Shown here piece after piece: positions 10,892 to 19,669 of a stretch of 64,000 nt of DNA. The stretch's first letter is position 1. Each line of letters begins with the position of its first letter. This DNA is from Streptomyces sp. GS7 (GTDB taxonomy: Bacteria; Actinomycetota; Actinomycetes; Streptomycetales; Streptomycetaceae). A program made the translations under genes and the position numbers. The stretch covers positions 7,782,501 to 7,846,500 of the forward strand of contig NZ_CP047146.1 of the NCBI RefSeq assembly GCF_009834125.1. The letters are read 5' to 3'. The notes below the pieces were generated by a model, which saw only the letters and a list, made by a program, of their open reading frames with translations, made no database searches and was not told the origin of the DNA.

Positions 10892-12829
10892 ATGGCGCAT
10901 GTGGACCGGCAGACCTGGGACGTGGTCGTGGTGGGCGCGGGCGGCGCCGGACTGCGCGCCGCCATCGAGGCCCGCGAGGCCGGACTGCGGACGGCGGTGA
11001 TCTGCAAGTCCCTGTTCGGCAAGGCCCATACGGTGATGGCCGAGGGCGGTATCGCGGCCAGCATGGGCAACGCCAACGAGAACGACAACTGGCAGGTCCA
11101 CTTCCGGGACACCATGCGCGGCGGGAAGTTCCTCAACCACTGGCGGATGGCCGAGCTGCACGCCCGCGAAGCCCCGGACCGGGTATGGGAGTTGGAGACC
11201 TGGGGCGCGCTCTTCGACCGCACGGCGGACGGCCGGATCTCGCAGCGCAACTTCGGCGGCCACGAGTACCCGCGACTGGCGCACGTCGGCGACCGCACCG
11301 GCCTGGAGCTGATCCGCACCCTGCAGCAGAAGATCGTCTCGCTCCAGCAGGAGGACGAGCGCGCCTCCGGCTCGTACGACGCCGGGCTGAAGGTCTTCCA
11401 GGAGTGCACCGTCACCCGGGTCCTCAAGAGCGACGGCAGGGTCTCGGGCGTCTTCTGCTACCAGCGGGAGTCCGGCCGCTTCTTCGTCCTGGAGGCGCCG
11501 GCGGTGGTGCTGGCCACCGGCGGCATCGGCAAGTCCTTCAAGGTGACGTCGAACTCCTGGGAGTACACCGGGGACGGGCACGCGCTGGCGCTGCTGGCCG
11601 GCGCCCCGCTGATCAACATGGAGTTCGTGCAGTTCCATCCCACCGGGATGGTCTGGCCGCCGTCCGTCAAGGGCATCCTCGTCACCGAGTCCGTCCGCGG
11701 CGACGGCGGCGTGCTGCGCAACAGCGACGGCAAGCGTTTCATGTTCGACTACATCCCGGACGTCTTCAAGGAGAAGTACGCGCAGACCGAGGCCGAGGGC
11801 GACCGCTGGTACGAGGACCCCGACCACAACCGCCGGCCGCCCGAACTGCTGCCCCGGGACGAGGTGGCGCGCGCCATCAACGCCGAGGTCAAGGCGGGCC
11901 GCGGCTCCCCGCACGGCGGGGTCTTCCTGGACGTGTCGACGCGTATGCCGGCCGAGGTGATCAAGCGCCGGCTGCCGTCCATGCACCACCAGTTCAAGGA
12001 GCTGGCGGACGTGGACATCACCGCCGAGCCGATGGAGGTCGGCCCGACCTGCCACTACGTGATGGGCGGGGTGGAGGTGGACCCGGACACCGCGGCGGCG
12101 ACCGGGGTGCCGGGGCTGTTCGCGGCCGGCGAGGTGGCCGGCGGGATGCACGGCTCCAACCGGCTGGGCGGCAACTCCCTGTCCGACCTGCTGGTCTTCG
12201 GCCGCCGGGCGGGGCTCCACGCGGCCGAGTACGCGGCGGCGCTGGGCGACCGGCCGGAGGCCGACCCGCGGGACATCGACACGGCCGAGGCGGAGGCACT
12301 GCGCCCGTTCAGCGCCGAGGGCGGTGTGCGGCAGGCCGACCGTGGCCCGGCGGAGAACCCGTACACCGTCCACCAGGAGCTCCAGCAGTCGATGAACGAC
12401 CTGGTCGGCATCATCCGCCGGGAGGGCGAGATGGCCGAGGCGCTGGAGCGGCTGGCCGAGCTGCGGGTGCGCGCCCGGCGGGCCGGCGTCGAGGGGCACC
12501 GGCAGTACAACCCGGGCTGGCACCTGGCCATCGACCTGCGGAACATGCTGCTGGTCAGCGAGTGCGTGGCCCGGGCGGCGCTGGAGCGTACGGAGAGCCG
12601 CGGCGGGCACACCCGGGACGACCATCCGGAGATGGACCGGCGCTGGCGCAACGTCAATCTGGTCTGCGAACTCGCCGACACCCGGGCCGAGTCGGGGGAG
12701 GCGGACCCGGCGCTCGGCCAGATCCGGCTCTCCCGCCGGGAGACCCCGCCGATCCGCCGCGATCTCCTCGAACTCTTCGACAAGGACGAGCTGGTGAAGT
12801 ATCTGACGGACGAGGAGATGAGCCGGTGA
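10892..12829 (+). CDS. sdhA: Succinate dehydrogenase / fumarate reductase flavoprotein subunit
   Basis: This is a 645-aa FAD-binding subunit. The start chosen is the ATG at 10892, eleven bases after AAGGAAAGG; the in-frame GTG at 10880 would overlap that site. The dinucleotide fold VVVVGAGGAGLRAAI is at the N-terminus. The FAD-attachment region around KAHTVMAEGGIAAS and the substrate site EFVQFHPTGM follow, and the NRLGGNSLSDLLVFGR motif is near the C-terminal third. The enzyme oxidises succinate to fumarate at the inner face of the membrane. It overlaps sdhB by four bases (GTGA), so the two are coupled. Confidence 0.95.
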   Translation: MAHVDRQTWDVVVVGAGGAGLRAAIEAREAGLRTAVICKSLFGKAHTVMAEGGIAASMGNANENDNWQVHFRDTMRGGKFLNHWRMAELHAREAPDRVWELETWGALFDRTADGRISQRNFGGHEYPRLAHVGDRTGLELIRTLQQKIVSLQQEDERASGSYDAGLKVFQECTVTRVLKSDGRVSGVFCYQRESGRFFVLEAPAVVLATGGIGKSFKVTSNSWEYTGDGHALALLAGAPLINMEFVQFHPTGMVWPPSVKGILVTESVRGDGGVLRNSDGKRFMFDYIPDVFKEKYAQTEAEGDRWYEDPDHNRRPPELLPRDEVARAINAEVKAGRGSPHGGVFLDVSTRMPAEVIKRRLPSMHHQFKELADVDITAEPMEVGPTCHYVMGGVEVDPDTAAATGVPGLFAAGEVAGGMHGSNRLGGNSLSDLLVFGRRAGLHAAEYAAALGDRPEADPRDIDTAEAEALRPFSAEGGVRQADRGPAENPYTVHQELQQSMNDLVGIIRREGEMAEALERLAELRVRARRAGVEGHRQYNPGWHLAIDLRNMLLVSECVARAALERTESRGGHTRDDHPEMDRRWRNVNLVCELADTRAESGEADPALGQIRLSRRETPPIRRDLLELFDKDELVKYLTDEEMSR

Positions 12830-13623
12830 GCGAGCGGCAGGCGAACCAGCGGGCCGGCGCGTACCCGGCGCACTTCCGGGTGTGGCGGGGCGACGCGGAC
12901 GGCGGCGGGCTGACGGACTACGAGGTGGAGGTGCACGAGGGCGAGGTGGTGCTGGACATCATCCACCGCCTCCAGGCGACCCAGGCGCCCGATCTCGCCG
13001 TCCGCTGGAACTGCAAGGCGGGCAAGTGCGGTTCGTGCAGCGCGGAGATCAACGGGCGCCCGCGACTGTTGTGCATGACCCGGATGTCGGTCTTCTCCCG
13101 TACGGAGACCGTGACCGTCACCCCGATGCGGACCTTCCCGGTCCTGCGCGACCTGGTCACCGACGTCTCGTTCAACTACACCAAGGCGCGGGAGATCCCG
13201 GCGTTCGTCCCGCCGGCGGACCTGGGCCCCGGCGAGTACCGGATGCAGCAGGAGGACGTGAACCGGTCGCAGGAGTTCCGCAAGTGCATCGAGTGCTTCC
13301 TGTGCCAGAACACCTGCCATGTCGTGCGCGACCACGAGGAGAACAAGACGGTCTTCGCCGGGCCGCGCTTCCTGATGCGGATCGCCGAACTCGACATGCA
13401 CCCGCTGGACGGGGCGCCGGCGGCCGGGCTGGACCGCAAGAGCACCGCGCAGGACGAACACGGGCTGGGCTACTGCAACATCACCAAGTGCTGCACCGAG
13501 GTCTGCCCGGAGAACATCAAGATCACCGACAATGCGCTGATCCCGCTGAAGGAGCGTGCCGCCGGCCGTAAGTACGACCCTCTGGTGTGGCTCGGGAACA
13601 GGATCCGCCGCCGGACGGAATGA
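12826..13623 (+). CDS. sdhB: Succinate dehydrogenase iron-sulphur subunit
   Basis: This is a 265-aa electron-transfer subunit starting at a GTG that overlaps the sdhA stop. The N-terminal 2Fe-2S domain has CKAGKCGSCSAEINGRPRLL followed by cysteine. The C-terminal part carries the 4Fe-4S motif CIECFLCQNTC and a second cysteine set CNITKCCTEVCP. Cluster content and length agree with SdhB/FrdB. It should bridge the flavoprotein and the membrane anchor encoded just upstream. Confidence 0.95.
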   Translation: MSERQANQRAGAYPAHFRVWRGDADGGGLTDYEVEVHEGEVVLDIIHRLQATQAPDLAVRWNCKAGKCGSCSAEINGRPRLLCMTRMSVFSRTETVTVTPMRTFPVLRDLVTDVSFNYTKAREIPAFVPPADLGPGEYRMQQEDVNRSQEFRKCIECFLCQNTCHVVRDHEENKTVFAGPRFLMRIAELDMHPLDGAPAAGLDRKSTAQDEHGLGYCNITKCCTEVCPENIKITDNALIPLKERAAGRKYDPLVWLGNRIRRRTE

Positions 13624-13727
13624 CCGACGGGCACCCAAGTGCCCCCGGACGTATCATTTCTGATGTCGCGTCACATGGCCGGAAACGTTCTTACGGCGAG
13701 TTCGAACAGGCGCGGTATAAAAACGAA

Positions 13728-15140
13728 ATGAATCTTCCAGAAATGAGCCGGCGACGGGTGCTGGCCGGCCTCGGCACCGTCCCGCTGGCCGCCGCGGCCG
13801 GCTTCCCCGATCTCGACCGGGCCCCCTCCGCGAGACCGGTGGAGGCCCCCGGACGCAGCCGGACCACCCTGCTGCGCGGCGCCGACCTCGTGCTCACCAT
13901 GGACCCGAAGCTGGGCACCGGCCCCCTCGGCCGGCTGGACAACGATGTCGACCTGCTGCTGCGGGACGGTGTCATCGCGGCCGTCGGCCAGCGGCTCGAC
14001 GCCCCGGACGGCGCCCGCGTCCTGGACGCCCGCGGCAGGATCGTCCTGCCGGGCTTCGTCGATCTGCACAACCACCTGTGGCAGTCCAGCATCCGCGGCG
14101 GCTGCTCCAACGAGGACCTCTACGGCTGGATGTCCGACTGCAACCGCACCGTCCTGCCGAAGATCGACCCCCAGGACATGTACCGGTTCGTCCACCTGGC
14201 CGCCCTCGACGCCCTCCAGGCGGGCGTCACCACGGTCGTCGACTGGGTGCACCCGATCCCGTACGACACCAGCGGGCGCTACATCCGGGCGCTGGACGAC
14301 GCCGGGCTGCGCTTCGTCTACGCCTCGACGCAGCGCGCCGCCGACGCCCGTCTCATCCCCAGGATCAAGAAGGACTTCCTGGACCGGCTGCCGCTGGCCT
14401 CCGTCCAGGTGGCGGCGCACGCCGGGATGTCGCAGCTCACCGACCTGCGGACGCTCCACGAACTCGCCCGCGAGCTCGGCGTGATGCTCAACTCCCACGT
14501 CCTGGAGAACCGCGACGACCGCGGGGACGACCCGATCCGCGCGCTCCGGGAGATCGGCGCCTTCGGACCGGACCTGCTGATGAACCACGCGATCCACCTC
14601 ACCGACGCGGAGATCGCGCTGACCGGCGAGCACGACGTCCGGGTCGCCCACTGCCCGCTGAGCAACATGCGGCTGGCGTCCGGCATCTGCCCGCTGCCCG
14701 CGCTGCACGCGCACCGGGTGCGGGCCGGGCTGGGCCACGACGGCGGGACCAACGACACCTCGGACATGTTCAACGTCATGAAGGCGGCCGTCGGCCTCCA
14801 GCGAGCCCGCCACGAGGACGCCGGGATCCACCCCACCATCCCGGCCGTACTGCGGATGGCGACCCTGGGCGGCGCGGAGTGCATCGGCATGGCGGACCGG
14901 GTCGGGTCGCTGACACCGGGCAAGCGCGCCGATGTCGTCGTCCTCGACCCCGGCACGCTCAACTTCGCCCCGCGCTACGACTGGACCAGCCAGATCGTCC
15001 TCAACGGCCAGCCGCCGAACGTCAGCGAGGTCTTCGTCGACGGCCACCTGCGCAAGCACCGGGGCGAGCTGGTCCACGTCGACACCGAACGCGTCGTCCA
15101 CGAGGCGGAGTTGGCGGCGTCGCGGCTCCGCACCACCTGA
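13728..15140 (+). CDS. Tat-exported metal-dependent amidohydrolase (SsnA/AtzB-like)
   Basis: This is a 470-aa hydrolase of the amidohydrolase superfamily. The start is uncertain: ATG 13728 or ATG 13743, neither with a strong ribosome site. Both keep the twin-arginine signal SRRRVLAGLG and the hydrophobic stretch after it, so export in folded form is likely. Metal ligands are visible as HNH (VDLHNHLWQ), a later histidine (LNSHVLENRDD), VAHCPLSNMRL, and the aspartate in LGHDGGTNDTSDMF. The family deaminates or dechlorinates cyclic amidines such as guanine or triazine derivatives. The substrate here is unknown. Export is unusual for the family. Confidence 0.82.
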   Translation: MNLPEMSRRRVLAGLGTVPLAAAAGFPDLDRAPSARPVEAPGRSRTTLLRGADLVLTMDPKLGTGPLGRLDNDVDLLLRDGVIAAVGQRLDAPDGARVLDARGRIVLPGFVDLHNHLWQSSIRGGCSNEDLYGWMSDCNRTVLPKIDPQDMYRFVHLAALDALQAGVTTVVDWVHPIPYDTSGRYIRALDDAGLRFVYASTQRAADARLIPRIKKDFLDRLPLASVQVAAHAGMSQLTDLRTLHELARELGVMLNSHVLENRDDRGDDPIRALREIGAFGPDLLMNHAIHLTDAEIALTGEHDVRVAHCPLSNMRLASGICPLPALHAHRVRAGLGHDGGTNDTSDMFNVMKAAVGLQRARHEDAGIHPTIPAVLRMATLGGAECIGMADRVGSLTPGKRADVVVLDPGTLNFAPRYDWTSQIVLNGQPPNVSEVFVDGHLRKHRGELVHVDTERVVHEAELAASRLRTT

Positions 15141-15214
15141 CCGCCGAACGCCCGCGCGCCCGGCGGGTCCCACCGCCCCGCATCACCACCGGCCCGGCCC
15201 GGCACCGTCCCGGA

Positions 15215-17911
15215 TCAGAACAGGCTCAGCAGCGCCTCCGCCGGGTCCACCGGTTTCGACTCGCCGTCCGGCAGGGCCAGTTCGAACCACACGGTCTTGC
15301 CGCGCGGGGTGCGGCGGCTGCCCCAGCCCTGGCTCAGCAGGCCGACGAGCTGGAGGCCGCGACCGCCCTCGTCGGTGTCCCGGGCCCGGCGGCGCCGCGG
15401 CTGGGCGAGATCCGCGTCCCACACCTCGCAGACCAGGGTGCGGTCCAGCAGCAGCCGCAGCCGGATCTCACCGTGGCCGTGCCGCAGGGCGTTGGTCACC
15501 AGCTCGCTGACCAGCAGCTCCGTGGTGTCGACCAGGGCCTGCAGCCCCCAGTCCGTGAGCTGGTCGCGGGCCAGCTCACGGGCCCGGGCGACCGAACGGG
15601 CCTCCGGCGCCAGGCTCCAGTCGCCCACCGCGTCCTTCGGCAGCCCGTGCACCCGGGCCATCAGCAGCGCGATGTCGTCCTCGCCGTGCTGGGTGTCCAG
15701 TGCGCTCAGCACGTGGTCGCAGACGTCCTCCAGCGGGCGGCCGGACTCCGAGAGCGCCGTCCGGAACGCCTGCAGCCCCTCGTCCAGCGGGTGGTCCCGG
15801 GACTCCACCAGGCCGTCCGTGTACAGCGCCAGCAGCGCGCCGTCGGGGACTTCGACCTCGATCTCCTCGAACGGCTCGCCGCCGACCCCGAGGGGCATCC
15901 CCGGCGGTACGTCGAGCAGCAGCGCGTCCTCGCCCTCCTCGACCAGTACGGGCGGCAGATGCCCGGCGTTGGCGAAGGTGCAGGTCCGGGTGATCGGGTC
16001 GTAGACGGCGTAGACGCAGGTGGCGAGGTAGACCTCGGAGAGGTCGGCGGTGGCGGCCGGGCGGCCGGGCCCGCTCCCGCCGGGCGCGGCGCCCGAGCGG
16101 CCGCGGGCCGCCGCCGCGGACCGCCCGTCGCCGCTGCCGCCGAGCCCCCGGGCGATCTCGTCCAGCGCCCCCAGCACCTCGGCCGGCTCCAGGTCCAGCA
16201 GCGCCAGCGTCCGGACGGCCGTGCGGAGTTCGCCCATCGCGACGGCGGCGCGCAGCCCCCGCCCCATCACGTCGCCGACGACCAGCGCCGTGCGGTGGCC
16301 GGGGAGTTCGATGACGTCGAACCAGTCGCCGCCGACCTCGGTGGCGGTGGTGCCGGGGAGGTAGCGGCAGGCGATGTCGAGGCCGGCCGCCTCCGGGTCG
16401 CCGGGCGGCAGCAGGCTGCGCTGGAGGATCAGCGCGCGCTCGTGTTCGCGGCGGTAGAGGCGGGCGTTGTCGATGCAGACCGCGGCGCGCGCGGCCAGTT
16501 CGACGGCCAGCGCGGTGTCGCGCTCGCCGAACGGCTCGCTGCCCTTCGTACGGGAGAACTGCACCAGCCCGACGATGGTGTCCCGGGCGACCATCGGGAC
16601 GGCGAGGGTGGAGTGCACCACCGCGCCGAGCTCCGGGCCGTCGTCGCTCTCCCGGCCGGGGATGATCTGCGCCTGGGCGGTCCGCAGGGCGCCCGCGCAG
16701 GGCGAGTTGAAGGGGTAGCGGTGGACCGCGCCGACGGCGACCGGTCCGGGCCCGTCCTCGGGGACGCAGCAGGTGGTGGAGGCGAGCGGGGCGTCGGACA
16801 CCGCGCTGGCGAAGGCGACCCGGCGCAACTCCGCGCTGCCGTCGCTCATCCCTGGCGGCGCCTCGTCGCCGGCCAGCAGCCCCTGGTAGAGGTCCACCGA
16901 CGCCAGATCGCAGAACTGCGGTACGGCGACGTCCAGCAGGGTGCGGGCGGTGGTCTCCAGGTCGAGCGAGTTGCCTATCCGGGCGCCGGCTTCGTTGAGC
17001 AGGGCGAGGTTGCGGCGCGCGTTGGCGGCCTCGCGTTCGGCGCGGCGGCGGCCGGTGACGTCGGAGGCGAGCCCGGCGACGCCGATGGGGCGGCCGCTGG
17101 CGCCGTGCAGCCGGTAGAGCGACACCGACCAACGGCGGCGGGCGTCCTCTCCCGGCTCTCCGGGCACCACGCCCACCAGTTGCATCTCGGTGACCGGCTC
17201 CCCGGTCGCAAGGACGCGGCGCAGCGCCGCGGTCATCCGCTCGGCCTCGGGGCGCGGCAGGAAGTCGTGCGGGGTGCAGCCGCGGTACTTGGCGGCCGGG
17301 CCGCCGAAGACGGTGGCGAAGCGCTCGTTGACCCGCAGCAGCTTCAGGTCCGTGCCGAACAGGGTGAAGCCCATGGGGGATTGGCCGAACACCGCCTGCG
17401 CGGCGGCCAGGTCGGTCTCGATGCCGCGCAGCGCCCGTACGTCGACGACCAGGCAGACCGCGCCACGCTCCCCGTGCTCGTTCTCGGCGGGCATCACATA
17501 GATCTCGGCGAGCCCGTCGGCGTCCCCGTCGCCGTCGGCGTCCCGGCGGTAGGGGACCAGGCCGGTCCACTCCCGCCCGTCGAGGATCTCGGCCACCTTC
17601 CGGCGCCCGGTCTCCCGCAACTCGCCGGGTACGAAAGCCGCTACGGGGTCCTTGCCGATGGCGTACCGGGCGGGGATGCCCAGCATCTGCGCGGCCCGCT
17701 CGCTCCACTGGTCGATGCGCCCGTCGGGGCCCAGTGAGAAGGAGGCGACTCTGATGTAGTCGTAGATCGATCCGGGCCGGCTGCTCTGCCACACGGGCGG
17801 GCCCTGCGGCTCCCGCGCACGGCGACGGCCGCCTGGGTCACCCGGGACGTCCGCACCGCCCCGACCATCGGTCTGCGCGGGTTCCGCCCCGCCAGAAGAC
17901 TTCTCACTCAC
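15215..17911 (-). CDS. PAS-PAS-GAF-SpoIIE phosphatase with C-terminal anti-sigma-type ATPase
   Basis: This is an 898-aa cytoplasmic signalling protein. A PAS domain lies near residues 50-180 (LGPDGRIDQWSERAAQML) and a second PAS near 185-300. A GAF domain lies near 305-480 (NLALLNEAGARIGNSLDLE), and a PP2C/SpoIIE phosphatase near 510-750 (VGGDWFDVIELPG, VGDVMGRGLRAAVAMGELRT). The C-terminal HATPase_c/RsbW-like domain lies near 780-890 (ELLVSELVTNALRHG, DEGGRGLQLV). It should dephosphorylate an anti-anti-sigma factor in response to a sensed signal. The fused ATPase may bind the same partner. It converges with the amidohydrolase gene, 75 bases away. Confidence 0.92.
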   Translation of the reverse strand: MSEKSSGGAEPAQTDGRGGADVPGDPGGRRRAREPQGPPVWQSSRPGSIYDYIRVASFSLGPDGRIDQWSERAAQMLGIPARYAIGKDPVAAFVPGELRETGRRKVAEILDGREWTGLVPYRRDADGDGDADGLAEIYVMPAENEHGERGAVCLVVDVRALRGIETDLAAAQAVFGQSPMGFTLFGTDLKLLRVNERFATVFGGPAAKYRGCTPHDFLPRPEAERMTAALRRVLATGEPVTEMQLVGVVPGEPGEDARRRWSVSLYRLHGASGRPIGVAGLASDVTGRRRAEREAANARRNLALLNEAGARIGNSLDLETTARTLLDVAVPQFCDLASVDLYQGLLAGDEAPPGMSDGSAELRRVAFASAVSDAPLASTTCCVPEDGPGPVAVGAVHRYPFNSPCAGALRTAQAQIIPGRESDDGPELGAVVHSTLAVPMVARDTIVGLVQFSRTKGSEPFGERDTALAVELAARAAVCIDNARLYRREHERALILQRSLLPPGDPEAAGLDIACRYLPGTTATEVGGDWFDVIELPGHRTALVVGDVMGRGLRAAVAMGELRTAVRTLALLDLEPAEVLGALDEIARGLGGSGDGRSAAAARGRSGAAPGGSGPGRPAATADLSEVYLATCVYAVYDPITRTCTFANAGHLPPVLVEEGEDALLLDVPPGMPLGVGGEPFEEIEVEVPDGALLALYTDGLVESRDHPLDEGLQAFRTALSESGRPLEDVCDHVLSALDTQHGEDDIALLMARVHGLPKDAVGDWSLAPEARSVARARELARDQLTDWGLQALVDTTELLVSELVTNALRHGHGEIRLRLLLDRTLVCEVWDADLAQPRRRRARDTDEGGRGLQLVGLLSQGWGSRRTPRGKTVWFELALPDGESKPVDPAEALLSLF

Positions 17912-18073
17912 GAGCCCCGTCCCCTCCAGCTCATCGTGCCCGGACCGGACCTGCCGAGTATTCCAGCACCTCGACTATCCGGAACACGGTCTTCACGATC
18001 ACAGCACAGTCTCGATCGCAGCCCATCCACAAAATGTCGATGAAATGGCAACGATCAGGCCCCCTCCTGACTC

Positions 18074-18526
18074 CTAACCAGCCACCGACAGCTCGAACCA
18101 CACTGTCTTACCGGTCTTTCCCCGCCGGGTCCCCCAGCGCCGCGCACTGCACGCCACCAGCTGGAGACCGCGCCCCCCCTCGTCATCCGGGGTGGTGGTG
18201 CGCTCCCGCGGCGGATCGGGCAGCGGATCGGAGACCTCGACGAGCAGCCCCCCGGCGCCGAGCAGCACCATCCGCACGCCGATGGGCCCGCTGGCGTAGC
18301 GCAGGGAGTTGGTGACGAGTTCGCTGACCAGCAGCACCGCGACATCGGCGGCGCCGTTCAGCCCCCAGTCGTCGAGCACCTGACGGACCATGGTGCGCGC
18401 GGTGCGGACCGCGCCGGGGTCGGCCGGGAAGCTCCATTCCGCGCTCGGTGCGCCGGAAACCCTGCCGCGCTTGCGGCCATCGACGGAGACGGGCTCCGGG
18501 ACCTCTGCCGCTGCGCCGTCGCTCAC
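18074..18526 (-). CDS. Anti-sigma-type ATP-binding regulatory protein (RsbW-like HATPase)
   Basis: This is a stand-alone HATPase_c protein of about 150 aa. The start chosen is the GTG at 18526, which has GGGAAG eight bases upstream; a TTG at 18586 would add 20 residues. The N-box VSELVTNSLRYASGP and the G1-like DDEGGRGLQLV motif are visible, and the C-terminus KTVWFELSVAG is typical of this actinobacterial family. It resembles the C-terminal domain of the phosphatase encoded next door on the same strand, suggesting a shared partner-switching module. Some members have no known sigma partner. Confidence 0.85.
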   Translation of the reverse strand: MSDGAAAEVPEPVSVDGRKRGRVSGAPSAEWSFPADPGAVRTARTMVRQVLDDWGLNGAADVAVLLVSELVTNSLRYASGPIGVRMVLLGAGGLLVEVSDPLPDPPRERTTTPDDEGGRGLQLVACSARRWGTRRGKTGKTVWFELSVAG

Positions 18527-18790
18527 GCCGATCACTTCCCAGACCGAGGGTTCCCCTGGCGCATCACGCGCACCGAAAGGGGTCAATCAGGACATACCCG
18601 ATATCGAACCCCAAATATCGCCCGCAATCGCGCACTGTTGCATAAATGGAACATCCTGCGGTGAAACGGCACCGTGGCGCGCACCCGGCGAGCGGGCGGA
18701 TACCCGAGCCATCGCAGGCGGTGTCCGCGCGCGAGCGTACCGAGGGCGCCGGCGGGCCGGCGTGCCGCGGCAGCCGCAAACCCCGGCCCC

Positions 18791-19219
18791 CTAAAGCCGC
18801 GCGCCGGGAATCCCCGTCGCGGCCCGCGCCGCCAGCCGCCGCATCGCCTCGGCGACGGCCGGGCGGTCCTGGTCCAGCCAGTCGACCTGCCGCTCCTCAC
18901 CGGGCAGCAGCCAGCGCAGCTCGTCATGATCCTCCAGCGGACGCGGCTGACCGGACACCAGCCGGGCCGTCCACACCTGGAGCACATAGCCGGGCCGCAG
19001 CACCCACTCGCCCGGGATCCGCTCCTCGGCCGCGGCCTCCACACCCAGCTCCTCGCGCAGCTCCCGCACCAGCGCCTGCTCGGGTGACTCGCCGTCCTCC
19101 ACCTTGCCGCCTGGCAGCTCCCAGCGGCCGGCCAGCGCGGGCGGCGCGCTGCGCCGGGCGGCCAGCAGCCGCCCTCGCGCGCACACCGCTCCGCCGACCA
19201 CTACGCGCACGGTCGTCAT
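18791..19219 (-). CDS. NUDIX hydrolase, MutT-like
   Basis: This is a 142-aa enzyme of the NUDIX family, which hydrolyses nucleoside diphosphate-linked compounds such as oxidised dNTPs. The NUDIX box is seen as GGKVEDGESPEQALVRELRE followed by ELGVE, matching GX5EX7REUXEEXGU. The N-terminus VRVVVGGAVCARGRLLAARR fits the MutT branch. It starts at the ATG at 19219 and ends at a TAG. It is 51 bases downstream of the small SPOR gene on the same strand, so the two may share a transcript. True substrate unknown. Confidence 0.92.
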   Translation of the reverse strand: MTTVRVVVGGAVCARGRLLAARRSAPPALAGRWELPGGKVEDGESPEQALVRELREELGVEAAAEERIPGEWVLRPGYVLQVWTARLVSGQPRPLEDHDELRWLLPGEERQVDWLDQDRPAVAEAMRRLAARAATGIPGARL

Positions 19220-19270
19220 GCGCGGCAGCCTACGTCCCCCGCTCGCGTCCCGCTTCCCGCCCCGTCCCCC

Positions 19271-19450
19271 TCACACCGTCCCGCGCCCCACCCGCTCGAC
19301 CACGTAGAGCTGGCGGCTGCCGCGGGTGTCGAGGCGGTCCGCCACCCGCTCCGCCTCCGCTCGGGTGGCATAGCGGCCGACGCGATAGCGGTTGCCGCCT
19401 TCGTCCTGGCGGATGACGAGCCAGGGCAGCACGGCCCCATGGTCAGTCAC
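19271..19450 (-). CDS. Small SPOR-domain-like protein
   Basis: This is a 59-aa protein read from the GTG at 19450, preceded by GGAGGGGCGCA, an excellent ribosome site. The sequence VIRQDEGGNRYRVGRYATR followed by AEAERVADRLDTRGSRQLYV has the beta-alpha-beta pattern of a single SPOR-like repeat, normally a peptidoglycan (denuded glycan) binding fold. There is no signal peptide or membrane segment, so binding to the wall is not obvious. Short SPOR-like proteins of this kind are common in Streptomyces. Its role is unknown. Confidence 0.8.
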   Translation of the reverse strand: MTDHGAVLPWLVIRQDEGGNRYRVGRYATRAEAERVADRLDTRGSRQLYVVERVGRGTV

Positions 19451-19584
19451 TGCGCCCCTCCGTCCGCCCGGCAGCGCGCCATGACGCGCCCCTCCTGCGC
19501 TGATGCCGAAATCGCAATCCGCATATGCCCGAGCCTACGCCCGACCTTTACTCACCGGATATGGATTTACACAAAGAGATACCG

Positions 19585-19638
19585 AACCGGCCACCCGCAG
19601 GCCCTGGATCGCCAAGAGCGGCCTGCGAGTGGCCGGTT
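19585..19638. terminator. Long hairpin terminator after the amino-acid permease
   Basis: Two 19-base arms (19585-19603 and 19620-19638) pair with a single mismatch around a 16-base loop. The element lies about 30 bases past the stop of the minus-strand permease gene and upstream of the SPOR gene, so it most likely terminates permease transcription. Confidence 0.85.
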
Positions 19639-19669
19639 CTGCCCGTTTACCGGGCAGGGAAGAACAGGG

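Noticed and set aside
10757-12625. Minus-strand frame across sdhA
   Set aside because: Antisense shadow of sdhA; no ribosome site and no recognised domain.
14078-17737. 1219-codon plus-strand frame
   Set aside because: It starts inside the amidohydrolase gene in another frame and runs antisense through the phosphatase gene; composition is Arg/Pro-rich, typical of shadow frames.
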